Shown in pieces: positions 16,216 through 26,828 of a stretch of 64,000 nt of DNA (position 1 is the first letter of the stretch; each line of letters begins with the position of its first letter). The translations under genes and the position numbers were made by a program. Origin of the DNA: Methanolobus sp. (GTDB lineage Archaea; Halobacteriota; Methanosarcinia; Methanosarcinales; Methanosarcinaceae); NCBI RefSeq assembly GCF_016278365.1, contig NZ_JADQBZ010000010.1, positions 25,335 through 89,334 on the forward strand. Reading direction: 5' to 3'. A model generated the notes under the pieces. The model was not told the origin of the DNA and did no database searches. It worked only from the letters and a program-made list of their open reading frames with translations.

Positions 16216-18549
16216 ATGGCATGCATGTCCATCGTCGTATTCACGGAGAAGAACAAAGCTGCGGCTCAGATTGCGGGTATACTGAGTGAAGGGGGGTTCA
16301 ACCGGGCATCAATAGAGGGTATTCCGGTATACGACTTCAAAAAAGGCGGAAAGGAATGGAGGATAATGGGGTTATCGGGTCATATCATGGGATATGACTT
16401 TCCTCCGGAGCTCAATAACTGGAGAGGCTGCGATCCTGCAGTGCTTCTTGATACCCCTCCTGTGAAGAACGTTACCAAGCAGCCCTATGCAGCAGCCATA
16501 GCATTAGTTTCAAAAGGCGCCGATGAGATAATACTTGCATGTGACTTTGACCGGGAAGGGGAGAATATTGGCTTTGAGGCCAGGTCCCTTGCGGAGAAGG
16601 TATCAAAGTCCCCGGTGAAAAGGGCGCGCTTTTCCTCTCTGTCCGAAAGCGAGATCCGGCAGGCATTTAGCAATCTTGTGGAACCGGACTTCAATCTTGC
16701 GATGTCTGCAGAGGCACGTCAGATACTGGACCTTAAGATGGGTGCAGCCTTCACCCGGTTCCTGACCCTGGCAGTCCAGCAGAGAGCGCGTACCAAGGAT
16801 ATCATATCCATCGGTCCCTGCCAGACACCTACATGCGGGTTCGTTTACGAGCGTGAGAAGCTGATACTTGATTTCAAGTCGAAGGACTTCTGGAAAATAG
16901 AGGGGACCTTCAGCCATTCAAAAATCGATTTTACAGGTACCCATCGCAGCGGCCATATCCAGGATAAAGCAAAGGCCGATGAGATATTCAACCGCATAAA
17001 AGGCTCCAAAACAGGCATCCTTGAAAAGAAAAGTGTAAAGGAATCCACTACAAGTCCTCCTTATCCTCTTAACACTACTGAGTTCCTCAAGCGTGCTTCC
17101 AAATTCCTTGGGATAAGCCCGGAAAATGCCCTTGAGATAGCAGAGCAGCTTTACCTGTCTGGTTTTACCAGCTATCCGAGGACCGAGACCAATAAGTATG
17201 CCGATGATTTCGATTTCAAGCTAAAGGTCCTGGGTTTTGCTTCAGGTGAATACCGGGAATATGCTATGGCCATTCTTTCCCGGCCGCCTATTACATGTAG
17301 GAACGGGACCCGTGACGGGCATGACCATCCGCCCATACATCCTATCCGGGCAGCTACGAAAACAGATATCGAGAAGAGTGTACGAATGCCGGATGCCTGG
17401 AAAGTGTATGATCTGGTATCCCGGCATTTCCTTGCTAACCTGATGCAGCCTGCCCTCTTTGAAAAGACGCATCTTGAGATCAGCGTCAAAGGGGAGATAT
17501 TCGATGCCACGGGTTCGGTAATGAAGGATGCAGGCTGGATGACAGCATATCCTTTTGAGACAAAGAACGACAAATTCCTTCCTGATATAGCTGTGAACGA
17601 GGAAATAGCGATCAAGAAACTGAGCAATACCAAGTCACAGACAACCCCTCCCAAAAGGCTTACAGAGGCCGAGCTGCTGACCCTCATGGACAAATACAAG
17701 ATCGGTACAAAAGCAACAGCTCCCTCTCATATCGAAACCAATAAAAAACGCGGATATTTTGAAACAAAGGGCAAGACCATCTCAATCCTTGATACAGGGT
17801 TTACACTTATGGAGGCCCTTGATACCACGGTTCCGATACTTGTGAAGCCTGACGTCCGGTCTCGTATTGAGGCTCTTATCCAGGATGTGGAAGATGGGAA
17901 GAAAGGATTTGAGGCTGCGCTTGAAGAAGGTTCCGTGCTTATCAGGGATATGTATTCACATCTGGTTATAAACAAGGAACAGATAGTCAGGAAAATGGCA
18001 GGGACGATCACCGATGAGCAGGTCGCGGCGGACAAGAAGAACTTCATCGGCCAGTGCCCGGAATGTGACCGGCTGTTGCGCATTGTCAAGACCGAGAAGG
18101 GCAGGTTTGTAGGATGCAGCGGTTATCCGGATTGCAGGAAAACTTATCCGCTACCTAAGGAGGGTGCTCTTGTAATAGCCCGGTCAAAGCAGTGCAGCAA
18201 GTCCGGCATAGCTGTCCTGAAAGTGGGTACAAAGTACTACTGGTCTGTGGGTATAGGTCCATGTTTTACTTGTGAGCTTGAGAAAGAGTGCTTCCCGCCT
18301 GATGTAATAGGCCCCTGCCCTAAATGTGAGGGTTCGATGTTCATTCTTGCCATGAAGGAGACTCGTTTTCTGGCTTGTACCAAGAAGTGTGGATTTACAC
18401 AATCCCTTCCCAAGGAGGGCAAACTGACACTGGCAGGTGAGTGTGAGCAGTGCGGCTGGAAGAAACTGGGTATAAAAGAAAAAGACAAGGATGCAAGGGA
18501 GTTCTGCATAAATCGGCAGTGCGCCTCCAGGAAGTTAAAACAGGTCTAA
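16216..18549 (+). CDS. topA: DNA topoisomerase I (type IA)
   Basis: A 777-residue type IA topoisomerase that relaxes negatively supercoiled DNA. The N-terminal Toprim domain has VVFTEKNKAA and the acidic ACDFDREGENIG triad; the active-site tyrosine lies in the segment TSYPRTETNKYAD at about residues 317-329. The core continues to about residue 600. The C-terminus has several four-cysteine zinc ribbons: CPECDRLL with GCSGYPDC, CPKCEGSM with CTKKC, and a last CEQCG with CINRQC. ATG 16216 is used; ATG 16225 is an alternative that would put the start nearer the usual SIVVFTEK position. Single gene. Confidence 0.95.
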   Translation: MACMSIVVFTEKNKAAAQIAGILSEGGFNRASIEGIPVYDFKKGGKEWRIMGLSGHIMGYDFPPELNNWRGCDPAVLLDTPPVKNVTKQPYAAAIALVSKGADEIILACDFDREGENIGFEARSLAEKVSKSPVKRARFSSLSESEIRQAFSNLVEPDFNLAMSAEARQILDLKMGAAFTRFLTLAVQQRARTKDIISIGPCQTPTCGFVYEREKLILDFKSKDFWKIEGTFSHSKIDFTGTHRSGHIQDKAKADEIFNRIKGSKTGILEKKSVKESTTSPPYPLNTTEFLKRASKFLGISPENALEIAEQLYLSGFTSYPRTETNKYADDFDFKLKVLGFASGEYREYAMAILSRPPITCRNGTRDGHDHPPIHPIRAATKTDIEKSVRMPDAWKVYDLVSRHFLANLMQPALFEKTHLEISVKGEIFDATGSVMKDAGWMTAYPFETKNDKFLPDIAVNEEIAIKKLSNTKSQTTPPKRLTEAELLTLMDKYKIGTKATAPSHIETNKKRGYFETKGKTISILDTGFTLMEALDTTVPILVKPDVRSRIEALIQDVEDGKKGFEAALEEGSVLIRDMYSHLVINKEQIVRKMAGTITDEQVAADKKNFIGQCPECDRLLRIVKTEKGRFVGCSGYPDCRKTYPLPKEGALVIARSKQCSKSGIAVLKVGTKYYWSVGIGPCFTCELEKECFPPDVIGPCPKCEGSMFILAMKETRFLACTKKCGFTQSLPKEGKLTLAGECEQCGWKKLGIKEKDKDAREFCINRQCASRKLKQV

Positions 18550-18614
18550 TCAAGCAAACTTGATTTATCATTAAATCAACAAATCTTGTATTACTCCAAA
18601 TTTAACAAAAATTT

Positions 18615-18771
18615 AAATATATGAAACACATTCTAAGACTTGGAGACGAAGACTGTCCATACTACACAATAAAGATAAATCGCAATCATACCCCTTCTTT
18701 GGTTGGGTCTGCGAAAAATCTACCTCCTTTCTCCACAATCATTGTCTTCGTCTCCAAGCCTCCATATATTT
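18615..18771. repeat. Inverted-repeat element (15-bp perfect arms)
   Basis: CTTGGAGACGAAGAC at 18639-18653 is perfectly repeated in inverted orientation at 18744-18758. Outside these, AAATATATG (18615-18623) is mirrored by CATATATTT at 18763-18771. Total span is about 157 bases with an unmatched interior and no reading frame. The right arm touches the stop codon of the nitroreductase gene. It could be a small miniature inverted-repeat element, or a long hairpin terminator between the two convergent genes. Confidence 0.6.
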
Positions 18772-19294
18772 ACTTCCACTCTTCTGCATACTTTTCTTCA
18801 TAACATATATCCTGTATGTCCTTCCTTGAAGCTCTGGTGTTTTCTATCTTTGGGTGCCCTATGGCCAGTACGGCCATAAGTTCCATGGACGCGGGACAAC
18901 TAAGAATCAAGTTAACTTTCTCTTTGTTGTTCAATATCTCTCCGAGCCAGACTGCTCCAAGTCCCAGCTCGCAGGAGGCAAGCAGCATGTTCTGTATGGC
19001 AGCGCCCACTGCCTGCAGGTCCTTTGTCCGGTTGTACATTGTGTTCTGGTCAAGATACACAGCTATTAGAAGGGGCGCATTGCTTACGATCTTGCTGTAA
19101 TGAGTGCATTCGGCCATCTTTTCCATTGTCTCTTTATGCTGGACGACTATGAATTTCCATGGCTGATTGTTAAGTCCCGAAGGTGCCCATCGTCCTGCGT
19201 TAAGGATGGTGGTTATGTCTTCCCTTGGGACCTTCGTTTGCGTGAATTCCCGTATGCTGCGTCTTGATAGAATAGTATAGATAGTTCCTGGCAT
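18770..19294 (-). CDS. Nitroreductase family flavoprotein
   Basis: A 174-residue FMN-dependent oxidoreductase of the nitroreductase fold. Seen: the N-terminal SRRSIREFTQTKVP, the FMN-contact segment GRWAPSGLNNQPWKF, and the late AVLAIGHPKIENTRASRKD. Length is typical of the small homodimeric archaeal members. Substrate unknown; the family reduces nitro groups, quinones or flavins. GGAGGT precedes the ATG at 19294. It is followed by an inverted-repeat element and lies downstream of ilvC on the same strand, with a gap of about 65 bases, so read-through from the ilv operon is possible. Confidence 0.9.
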   Translation of the reverse strand: MPGTIYTILSRRSIREFTQTKVPREDITTILNAGRWAPSGLNNQPWKFIVVQHKETMEKMAECTHYSKIVSNAPLLIAVYLDQNTMYNRTKDLQAVGAAIQNMLLASCELGLGAVWLGEILNNKEKVNLILSCPASMELMAVLAIGHPKIENTRASRKDIQDICYEEKYAEEWK

Positions 19295-19359
19295 TGCAAA
19301 CCTCCGGTTAATGGTGAGTACTTTGTAATCAAAAATAGAAAAAGATGTAGGCTGAAGGC

Positions 19360-20367
19360 CTACTTTTCGTTAAGTCCGCTGTTGAGCCAGGGCATCTTTG
19401 CTCTGATCTGTTTGCCGATGACTTCCACAGGGTGCTCTCTGTCCATTCTTTCCATGGCTGTGAGCACAGGTCTGTTCGCTCTGCCTTCAAGCACGAACTC
19501 ACGGGCAAATTCTCCGTTCTGGATCCTTTCCAGTGCATCATACATGGCTTCCCTGGACAGTTCGTTTATGACCTTTGGTCCGACTGTCATGCCACCATAT
19601 TCTGCAGTGTTGGATACGGAGTACCACATCTTCTCGAGCCCTCCCTCATAGATGAGGTCGATTATAAGCTTGAGCTCGTGGCATGTCTCAAAGTATGCCA
19701 TTTCAGGCTGGTATCCTGCCTCGGTGAGCACTTCAAATGACATCTTGATAAGTGAAGCAACGCCGCCACATAGGTCAACCTGCTCTCCGAAGAGGTCGGT
19801 TTCGGTTTCCTCACGGAAGCTTGTCTCGTATACTCCGGCACGTGTGCATCCGACACCCTTTGCGTGTGCAAGTGCAAGTTTCTTTGCATTGCCTGTGGCA
19901 TCCTGGTAAACTGCGATAAGGCCGGGTACTCCTGCACCTTCCCTGTAGGTCCTTCTTACCAGGTGTCCGGGGCTCTTTGGTGCTACCATGTAAACATCGA
20001 TATCACTCTGGGGTACGATCTGGTTGTAATGGATGTTGAATCCGTGTGAGAACACAATAGCGTTCCCTGCTTCAAGTCCTGGCTCTATCTCGCTGGCGTA
20101 TACCTGGGATTGTGTCTCATCGGGCAGAAGTATCTGTATGATATCCGCAGCCTTTGCAGCATCTGCTACTGTCATGACCTTAAGGCCATCATCCTCAGCC
20201 TGTTTCCAGCGTTTGCTGCCCTTTCTTAAACCGACGACCACGTCAAGACCGGAGTCATGTAGGTTCTGTGCCTGGGCGTGCCCCTGGCTTCCATAACCCA
20301 TAACTGCTATTTTCTTACCTTTCAGTACATTCAGGTCTGCGTCATTATCATAGAACATCTGTGCCAT
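19360..20367 (-). CDS. ilvC: Ketol-acid reductoisomerase
   Basis: A class I enzyme of 335 residues that converts acetolactate (or acetohydroxybutyrate) to the dihydroxy acid using NADPH, in valine, leucine and isoleucine synthesis. The Rossmann motif [13 protein letters not shown] (about residues 25-37) and the metal-site segment [11 protein letters not shown] (about 190-200) are present. GAGGT precedes ATG 20367. It follows ilvN with a gap of about 90 bases and is the last of the ilvB-ilvN-ilvC set on this strand. Confidence 0.97.
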   Translation of the reverse strand: MAQMFYDNDADLNVLKGKKIAVMGYGSQGHAQAQNLHDSGLDVVVGLRKGSKRWKQAEDDGLKVMTVADAAKAADIIQILLPDETQSQVYASEIEPGLEAGNAIVFSHGFNIHYNQIVPQSDIDVYMVAPKSPGHLVRRTYREGAGVPGLIAVYQDATGNAKKLALAHAKGVGCTRAGVYETSFREETETDLFGEQVDLCGGVASLIKMSFEVLTEAGYQPEMAYFETCHELKLIIDLIYEGGLEKMWYSVSNTAEYGGMTVGPKVINELSREAMYDALERIQNGEFAREFVLEGRANRPVLTAMERMDREHPVEVIGKQIRAKMPWLNSGLNEK

Positions 20368-20458
20368 TATCTAGTACCTCTTTATGTGAATATTTGCGTG
20401 AATATTTATGTAAATGAATTTCATCTAGTAAATGAAAATTAGGCTGTAAACTGTACTT

Positions 20459-20950
20459 TCAGCTTGAAACACCTTTCGCTCCTCTCCTCAGGGCTACCTT
20501 GCCGGTCCTGACCATTTCCTTTATCCCGAAGGGGCGCAGGAGCTGCTCGATGGCCTCTATCTTGGTTTCGTCACCTGTCACTTCCACGATCATCGATCTT
20601 GGAGCCACGTCTATTATCCTCGCGCGGAATATGTCTACTATCTGCATGATCTCGGACCTGTTGTTGACGTCCGAGCTCACTTTGAACAGCGCCATCTCTC
20701 TTTCAACGGTGTCTTCTGCTTTAAGGTCGCTGACACGGATAACATCGATGAGCTTGTTGAGCTGTTTTGTGACCTGCTCGAGGACCTCGTCATCGCCCCT
20801 GACCACAATTGTCATACGGGAGATTGTGGGGTCTTCCGTGACCCCGACAGTCAGGCTGTCAATGTTATATCCTCTTCTTGCGAACATACCTGCGACCCTT
20901 GCGAGTACACCGTGCCTGTTCTCAACCAGAACTGAAAGTGTATGTCTCAT
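20459..20950 (-). CDS. ilvN: Acetolactate synthase small (regulatory) subunit
   Basis: A 163-residue regulatory subunit of acetolactate synthase, which gives valine feedback control to the large subunit. It begins with an ACT domain ([26 protein letters not shown] split over residues 8-33) followed by the second regulatory domain. Its ATG overlaps the ilvB stop by four bases, so the two are translationally coupled. AGAGGAAAG precedes the start. Usual family length is about 160-170, so it is complete. Confidence 0.96.
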   Translation of the reverse strand: MRHTLSVLVENRHGVLARVAGMFARRGYNIDSLTVGVTEDPTISRMTIVVRGDDEVLEQVTKQLNKLIDVIRVSDLKAEDTVEREMALFKVSSDVNNRSEIMQIVDIFRARIIDVAPRSMIVEVTGDETKIEAIEQLLRPFGIKEMVRTGKVALRRGAKGVSS

Positions 20951-22641
20951 TCTTTCCTCTCCAGGTCAAGTATCTCATTGATAGCAGCGCCAGCCGGGAC
21001 CATGGGTGAAACATTCTCCTCGCACTCGACTATGAAGTCTATCAATGTAGGCCTGCCTGATGCGATGGCCTTTTCAAGGGCAGGGCGGACCTCATCACGT
21101 GTTGTTGCCCTTATTCCCAGAGCACCGTACGCTTCGGCAAGCTTGACAAAGTCAACGCTGTCCCTTATACAGGTAGAGGAATACCTCTTACCGTAGAATA
21201 TCTCCTGCCACTGCCTGACCATACCCAGGAATCCATTATTGAATATGGCTATGATGACCGGGATATTGTTCTGAACGATGGTGGCCATTTCCTGGGAGTT
21301 CATCTGGAAGGAACCATCACCTGAAACGTCAATAACAACCTTGTCAGGCCTGGCTACCTTTGCTCCTATAGCGGCAGGGAACCCATATCCCATGGTCCCG
21401 AGCCCGCCTGATGATATAAATGTCCTGGGCTCGGTGTATTTAAAATACTGGGCAGCCCACATCTGATGCTGGCCAACCTCTGTTACTATGATAGCATCGG
21501 GGCAGACAGCGTTGATCTGCTCGACGATATACTGGGGTTTGATCTCGTCCCCGGCAGGTTCCATATAGTGGAGAGGATACTGTTTTTTCCAGCCGTCAAT
21601 CTTTTCAATCCATTCCTCTGACTGCGCTTTCCCTGCGTATTTAATAAGGTGGGCAAGTATCCATTTTGCATCTCCCACTATTGGTATGTCAACCTTTATG
21701 TTCTTGGATATCTCTGCGGGATCGATATCGATGTGGATTATCTTTGCGTTTGATGCAAATGATTTTATTTTGCCGGTGACCCTGTCATCGAATCTCACAC
21801 CGACGGCAATTAGCAGGTCTGATTCCTGGATCGCGTAATTTGCATACTTTGTGCCGTGCATGCCTGGCATTCCCATGAAAAGGGGATGATTCCCCGGAAA
21901 CCCACCCATGCCAGTGAGGGTTGTGGTCACGGGGATCTGGGCCTTTTCGGCAAATTGTTTTAGTTCAGCAGCAGCATCCGCGCTGATGACTCCTCCGCCT
22001 GCATATATTACCGGGCTCTTTGACTTCCCGATCTCTACGGCAGCTTTTTTGATCTGTTGAAGGTTACCTTCATAGGTAGGGTTGTAACCTCTCAGTTCCA
22101 CCTTGTCCGGATAATGGAAGTCGATCATATCTGTTGTAATGTCCTTGGGCAGGTCGACAAGGACCGGCCCGGGTCTTCCGGTGGATGCTATGTGGAATGC
22201 CTCTTTGATGATCCTTGGGAGTTCCTTAACATCCTGTACAAGGTAATTGTGCTTGGTGATGGGCATGGTTATGCCCGTAATGTTCGCTTCCTGGAATGCG
22301 TCATTACCTATCATTGAACTGGGTACCTGCCCGGTAAGTGCTACCATGGGTATGGAGTCCATGTATGCGTTCGCTATGCCTGTGACGAGGTTGGTTGCCC
22401 CTGGCCCGGAGGTTGCAAGACATACGCCTGTCTTTCCGGTGGCCCTTGCATAACCTTCCGCAGCATGTGCTGCAGCCTGCTCGTGCCTTACCAGTATATG
22501 GCGGATATCGGAACTGTACAGTTCATCATAAATAGGGAGCAGAACTCCTCCGGGGTATCCGAAGATGGTATCAACTCCTTCCCTGTACAGGCACTCAATG
22601 AGGGCTCTGGCTCCTGTCATTCTTTCGGTAGGTCCGGTCAT
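20947..22641 (-). CDS. ilvB: Acetolactate synthase large (catalytic) subunit
   Basis: A 564-residue thiamine-diphosphate enzyme that condenses two pyruvates to acetolactate, or pyruvate with 2-oxobutyrate. The catalytic Glu region ([14 protein letters not shown], then [16 protein letters not shown] with the active Glu) and the ThDP/Mg motif [15 protein letters not shown] are present. It follows the citramalate/isopropylmalate synthase gene by about 50 bases. ATG 22641 is preceded by AGGATT; ATG 22620 is an alternative close to the family core TGARALIE. First step of the branched-chain pathway in this operon. Confidence 0.97.
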   Translation of the reverse strand: MTGPTERMTGARALIECLYREGVDTIFGYPGGVLLPIYDELYSSDIRHILVRHEQAAAHAAEGYARATGKTGVCLATSGPGATNLVTGIANAYMDSIPMVALTGQVPSSMIGNDAFQEANITGITMPITKHNYLVQDVKELPRIIKEAFHIASTGRPGPVLVDLPKDITTDMIDFHYPDKVELRGYNPTYEGNLQQIKKAAVEIGKSKSPVIYAGGGVISADAAAELKQFAEKAQIPVTTTLTGMGGFPGNHPLFMGMPGMHGTKYANYAIQESDLLIAVGVRFDDRVTGKIKSFASNAKIIHIDIDPAEISKNIKVDIPIVGDAKWILAHLIKYAGKAQSEEWIEKIDGWKKQYPLHYMEPAGDEIKPQYIVEQINAVCPDAIIVTEVGQHQMWAAQYFKYTEPRTFISSGGLGTMGYGFPAAIGAKVARPDKVVIDVSGDGSFQMNSQEMATIVQNNIPVIIAIFNNGFLGMVRQWQEIFYGKRYSSTCIRDSVDFVKLAEAYGALGIRATTRDEVRPALEKAIASGRPTLIDFIVECEENVSPMVPAGAAINEILDLERKE

Positions 22642-22693
22642 ATGAATCCTCTGATATGATTTTTTAATGAATATGCGAAATTTGCGGTCCTTT

Positions 22694-24154
22694 TCAGATA
22701 AGGCGATTGATGCCGTTCAGCACAGCTTCCACAGATGCCATAACAATATCTGTGCGTGCACCTCTGGACGTCACCATTTTTCCATCCTTGGAGAGCTTTA
22801 CAAGCACTTCTACAAGCGCATCGGTACCGCCGGTAATAGCATCCACATGATACTCCTCAAGCTGCACATCACCAAGGCTTTTGATACCTTTCTTGATGCT
22901 GGCAAGGGTTGCATCTACGGGCCCGTCGCCAGTGCTTGCCACTATGACCTCTTTCCCGTCCACCCTCAGTCTCACAGAGGCTGTCGGGATTACCCTGTTG
23001 CCTGAAACAACCGTGTATTCTTCCAGGACTACCTTTGCTTCTCTCTGGATATTGAGCACTGTCTCCGTAATGGTCTGCAGGTCTGCATCGGTCACTCTCT
23101 TTCCGTGGTCCCCAAGCTCCTTTACCCTGTCGAGCACTTCCTGCAGCTGGACGTCATCAACACTCAGTCCCATCTCTTTCACTGCAAGGGTGACCGAGCT
23201 TTTGCCAGCATGCTTGCCAAGTACTATCTTGCGCTCCCTGCCTATCACTTCGGGCCGGATGGGCTCATAGGTGGATGTGTCTGCCAGAAGGCCATGTACA
23301 TGGATACCTGCTTCATGGGTGAATGCATTCCCTCCGACGAGGGATTTATTAGGCGCTACGGGTATGCCTGTCAGCCTGCTCACAAGCCTTGAGGTCTTGA
23401 AGATCTCTTTTGTATTAATGTCGGTCTTACATTTGTACAGCCACTCAATGGCCATTACCACTTCTTCCAGTGAGGTGTTACCAGACCTTTCACCAATGCC
23501 ATTGATTGTCACATGTGCCTGTCTGGCACCTGCGCGCAGGGCTGCAATGGTGTTTGCGGTACCGAGTCCGAAATCATCGTGGCAGTGAATACTTACAGGT
23601 GCGCTGACTGCGGATGTGATATCCCGGAATATGGCTTCTGTCCGCTCCGGGACAAGCAGTCCTACAGTATCACAGAAGCATAACCTGTCTGCACCTGCCT
23701 GTATCCCATCAATGTAAAGGGACTTAAGGAAATCCATGTCTGCCCTTGAAGCATCCTCGCCGCTCAGCTCTACGATGAGCCCGTGCTCTTTGGCATACTC
23801 AGTGGTCTCAATGGCCATCTGCCTCACGGTTTCCCTGTCCTTGCGTAACTTTACCTGAATATGGAGGTCGGATACGGGCGCCACCAGGTGGATCGAGTCC
23901 ACGTCACATGCCAGGGCAAAATCCACATCCTGCTTCATGATCCTGCAATAACTGCAGATCTCAGCGTTCAATCCTTCAGCTGCCACTGCTCTGATGGACT
24001 CGCGCTCACCTTCGGATGTGATGGCAGAGCCTGCCTCGATCACATTCACACCCAGCTCATCCAGTTTTGTAGCAATAGCTATCTTATCTTCACTGGTAAG
24101 CGCTACACCTGGTGTCTGTTCACCGTCTCTGAGAGTAGTGTCTAAAAACCGAAC
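22694..24154 (-). CDS. Citramalate / 2-isopropylmalate synthase; start region irregular
   Basis: A HMGL-like acetyl-CoA condensing enzyme of about 486 residues. In methanogens this group makes (R)-citramalate (isoleucine route) or isopropylmalate (leucine route); which one is not decided here. Motifs: [36 protein letters not shown], and a C-terminal LeuA regulatory domain after about residue 360. A GTG at 24049 is in frame but lacks the catalytic DTTLRDGEQ motif. That motif lies upstream in the same frame, which has no ATG, GTG or TTG back to a TGA at 24178. An ATG at 24156 reads MFGF then stop, one frame off: one extra T in the T5 run, or a -1 shift there, would join it to the enzyme. Coordinates begin at the first conserved codon (GTT 24154); the real start is unresolved. 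Confidence 0.85.
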   Translation of the reverse strand, partial: VRFLDTTLRDGEQTPGVALTSEDKIAIATKLDELGVNVIEAGSAITSEGERESIRAVAAEGLNAEICSYCRIMKQDVDFALACDVDSIHLVAPVSDLHIQVKLRKDRETVRQMAIETTEYAKEHGLIVELSGEDASRADMDFLKSLYIDGIQAGADRLCFCDTVGLLVPERTEAIFRDITSAVSAPVSIHCHDDFGLGTANTIAALRAGARQAHVTINGIGERSGNTSLEEVVMAIEWLYKCKTDINTKEIFKTSRLVSRLTGIPVAPNKSLVGGNAFTHEAGIHVHGLLADTSTYEPIRPEVIGRERKIVLGKHAGKSSVTLAVKEMGLSVDDVQLQEVLDRVKELGDHGKRVTDADLQTITETVLNIQREAKVVLEEYTVVSGNRVIPTASVRLRVDGKEVIVASTGDGPVDATLASIKKGIKSLGDVQLEEYHVDAITGGTDALVEVLVKLSKDGKMVTSRGARTDIVMASVEAVLNGINRLI

Positions 24155-24178
24155 ATTATTAAATAATATAATCCCTCA

Positions 24179-24490
24179 CATTTTGTTGTCTGTTCAAATA
24201 ACAGCGTAGAGGGATATACTGAAGTGCTATATATGTATGACGATTATTCTATCACGATTCTTCATGTGATCCAAATTCAATCATCTGAGGACATTCTTCA
24301 GCCAGGCCTTATATAAAGCACGGATTAACGCCGATTTACACAGATTTCCTACTTCAGGATTCTGATAACAAGTGTTTTTCAGGAATCCGTGTTCATTTGT
24401 GTAAATCTGTGTCTAAAACAAAGCTTCGGAAAAGAATCACTTATGATGGGCAAAAAATAAAAAAGGAAAAGGGGATGAACCCCTGTCCGC
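24179..24490. other. Intergenic region with repeat-like hairpin sequence
   Basis: About 310 bases. The part 24318-24420 carries complementary pieces (GATTTACACA and TGTGTAAATC; CACGGATT and AATCCGTG), resembling the short dispersed sequences built on 'acacagattt' often seen between genes in methanogens. They are not nested, so no simple hairpin. No gene seen. Confidence 0.4.
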
Positions 24491-25537
24491 TCAGAAATAG
24501 TCATTCACACTGAGCATTGCCTTTGCTATGAGGTCGGAGCAATGCTTCAGGTCGGCAACATCAAGAACCTCTACCGGGGAGTGGATGTATCTTGTTGCAA
24601 CACTGACCACGGTGGAGGGGATGCCCTCTCTTGTGAGGTGTATGGCGGTGGCATCTGTTGTACCACCATCTCCCACATCAGTCTGGTATGGGATATCGTT
24701 CTTCTTTGCGGTCTCGATAAGCCATTTGACCACTTGCGGTGCGGCTATTAAGCCCCTTCCAGCTGCATCGGCGATCGTGATAGCTCCTCCTTTGCCGATA
24801 TCCAGCACGGAATCCTTCTTATCAATACCGGGATGATCTCCGGGAATGGTCGTGTCGATAGCTATGGCAAGGTCGGGGTTGAGTCCGAATGCGGATGTTC
24901 TGGCACCCTTGAGGCCTACTTCTTCCTGCACCGTACCAACCGCATAGACGGTTGCCTTGATGTCCATCTTTGATATCTGGCGCATGACATCGATAATAAT
25001 GGCGCAGCCTGCCCTGTTATCAAATGCCTTTCCGGTTATCTTCCCATTTGCAAGCTTTTTGACCTCACGGTCCATGGAAACAGGGGTACCTATAGTGATT
25101 CCCATATTCAGTGCATCTTCCTTGTCGTTGGCACCCACATCAATGAACATGTCATCCGCATTGACCGGTTTCTTCCTTTCCTCGTCCTTCATGACATGCG
25201 GAGGCTTTGAACCGATGACCCCTGGTATGGGACCTTTCTCTGTATGGACTATGACCCTCTGGCTGTGCAGGGTAGGATCGAACCATCCTCCTATTTTCAC
25301 GAACCTAAGGAAACCCTGGTCGTCGATATACTTGACCATGAGTCCGATCTCGTCCATGTGTGCCGCGAGCATAATTGATGGGCCATCGCCTTTTTTGACC
25401 GTGATGAGATTGCCCATTTTGTCCACCCGCATTTCATCTACATAGGGTCTGAGCTCCTCTTCAAGAATTGCTCTGATGTTCCCTTCGCTGCCTGAGATGC
25501 CGTGAGCATTTGATAATTTAGTGATCAGTTCTTCCAT
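24491..25537 (-). CDS. M42 family metallo-aminopeptidase
   Basis: A 348-residue dinuclear-metal aminopeptidase of family M42 (tetrahedral TET type), which trims peptides in the cytoplasm. Metal ligands and catalytic residues are visible: AAHMDEIGLMV (His and Asp), AFDNRAGCAII (bridging Asp), GTVQEEVGLKGA (catalytic Glu-Glu), AIDTTIPGD, and a terminal IHSPVEV histidine. The family length is 340-360, so complete. ATG 25537 fits. Single gene between the citramalate synthase and a PEF-CTERM protein. Confidence 0.93.
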   Translation of the reverse strand: MEELITKLSNAHGISGSEGNIRAILEEELRPYVDEMRVDKMGNLITVKKGDGPSIMLAAHMDEIGLMVKYIDDQGFLRFVKIGGWFDPTLHSQRVIVHTEKGPIPGVIGSKPPHVMKDEERKKPVNADDMFIDVGANDKEDALNMGITIGTPVSMDREVKKLANGKITGKAFDNRAGCAIIIDVMRQISKMDIKATVYAVGTVQEEVGLKGARTSAFGLNPDLAIAIDTTIPGDHPGIDKKDSVLDIGKGGAITIADAAGRGLIAAPQVVKWLIETAKKNDIPYQTDVGDGGTTDATAIHLTREGIPSTVVSVATRYIHSPVEVLDVADLKHCSDLIAKAMLSVNDYF

Positions 25538-25637
25538 AGTATCATCTTCTGGTATTTTCAGAAAAGAATGGGGTTGCAGGAATATAAGGTTTGAGTAGTG
25601 AGAAAAGATAACAGAAAAAAAGAAAGGAAAAAGATGA

Positions 25638-25658
25638 GAGTAAGTTATTTACTTACTC
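25638..25658 (-). terminator. Hairpin overlapping the stop codon of a PEF-CTERM gene
   Basis: On the minus strand GAGTAAG pairs with CTTACTC around an AT loop (7-bp stem). The TAA stop of the PEF-CTERM gene lies inside the first arm. The same hairpin, with one loop change, ends the second PEF-CTERM gene at 29600-29620. Confidence 0.55.
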
Positions 25659-26162
25659 TTCCTTGCGGCGCTGCATGAAGAATGCAAGACCGAGGATCGC
25701 TGCTACCGGGAGCGCAATGGTTGGGAACTCAGGGATCTCGAAGTTCCTTGCTGCTGAGCCTACATCAAGAGTGTTGGTGTCTTCTCCTGCAGTGACGGTT
25801 ACTCTCCACTTTCCTGTTGCAGGTGCATCTTCGCTGAGACTGATTGAAATTACGCCTACATCAGTGTATGGGTCTTCAATTCCTGGTTCAAAGTTTGCCT
25901 TTGAAATGACAACTGTCATATCCGATGGATCTGCTCCAGTTCCTGGAAGTGCCTGTACATTGTATGAATAAGGCATTACCTGGTTAGGTGCAGCGAAGTT
26001 TGCTCCATGGTAACTGAATATCTGTGTCTGTCCTGGCTGGAGGACAATGGGGTTTGTAACAGCTGCAGTTCCTGCAGCATTCCATATATTTGCATCATAT
26101 GCGTATGCTGTTCCTGCCATAGCAATTATTGCTATGAATAGGAGTGATATTATTTTCTTCAT
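25653..26162 (-). CDS. PEF-CTERM surface protein 1
   Basis: A 169-residue exported protein with a signal peptide (residues 1-22, MKKII then a hydrophobic core), a beta-rich mature part with Ig-like character, and a C-terminal sorting signal: PEFPTIALPVAAILGLAFF followed by a basic MQRRKEE. This is the PEF-CTERM pattern known to be handled by archaeosortases, which cut the tripartite signal and pass the protein to an anchor. The matching archaeosortase lies at 34610-35455. The 3' 100 bases are almost identical to those of the gene at 29615-30127 while the rest has diverged. Probably exposed on the S-layer side. Function unknown. Confidence 0.88.
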   Translation of the reverse strand: MKKIISLLFIAIIAMAGTAYAYDANIWNAAGTAAVTNPIVLQPGQTQIFSYHGANFAAPNQVMPYSYNVQALPGTGADPSDMTVVISKANFEPGIEDPYTDVGVISISLSEDAPATGKWRVTVTAGEDTNTLDVGSAARNFEIPEFPTIALPVAAILGLAFFMQRRKEE

Positions 26163-26760
26163 TTTGTACCACCTTTTACATTAGTAAGATTTATCTTAAT
26201 CAGTTGTACTCATCTGTATTCCTATATAAACATTTGCAAAAAGAGTTCGAAGTGCTCATCATCATAATGATGAGGTTCTCTTATTTACACAGTTTTAGAA
26301 ATATCCTTTTTTGTGTTTTTCCACGCTAATAGAAGGTAAAAGATTGTTCGATTTTATCACGGCCTTTTTTTGAGCTCTTATCAGTTAGCGGACAAATACA
26401 ACATAATTTATTGTCATGGACTATGTTTATGCAGTTGGGGCAAATGTCCTTCGGATGTGCAGGTTTTTGTTGCATCTGAATATGATAAAACTAAGATGAC
26501 GCTTTAATCCTCGCAAGTTCCTGTTTAGAGTAAGATTTGATTATAATTGGGATTAACATGAATTTCTATAGGTCAGCTCTGTAGAAGACTTATCTAAATA
26601 ATAGGCTACGAAGCACAATTTACAAATATTACCAATAATTGGCAGTACTTTATAGATTATTGTACTTTAATTACTACTCTAATATGGAGGACTTTTAGAG
26701 AGGCTAAGTACCATCTAGAATAGGTAGCAGCAGCATGACCTCTAAAGGTGTAAATGTTTT

Positions 26761-26826
26761 GACCGAGGTGCGCGTTGTTGGGAGTGGGTGTTGGGGGTGG
26801 TAAAAGAGAACACGCACCTCTATAGG
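26761..26826 (-). ncRNA. Candidate small RNA with C-rich loop
   Basis: On the minus strand, GAGGTGCG (26813-26820) pairs with CGCACCTC (26765-26772), extended by GTT/AAC, enclosing a loop of about 35 bases that is almost free of G and rich in CCC runs (ACCACCCCC, CCCAC, CTCCC). A TATA box (CTTTATATAT, 26844-26853 on the minus strand) lies about 25 bases upstream. C-rich loops can pair with GGAGG-type ribosome binding sites. On the plus strand the same stretch would be G-rich with possible quadruplex character, but no plus-strand promoter is obvious. Transcription is inferred. Confidence 0.45.
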
Positions 26827-26828
26827 GA

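Noticed and set aside
24318..24420. Possible hairpin RNA in the 'acacagattt' sequence
   Set aside because: The complementary pieces are not nested, so they do not form one hairpin; similar sequences are common repeats between genes.
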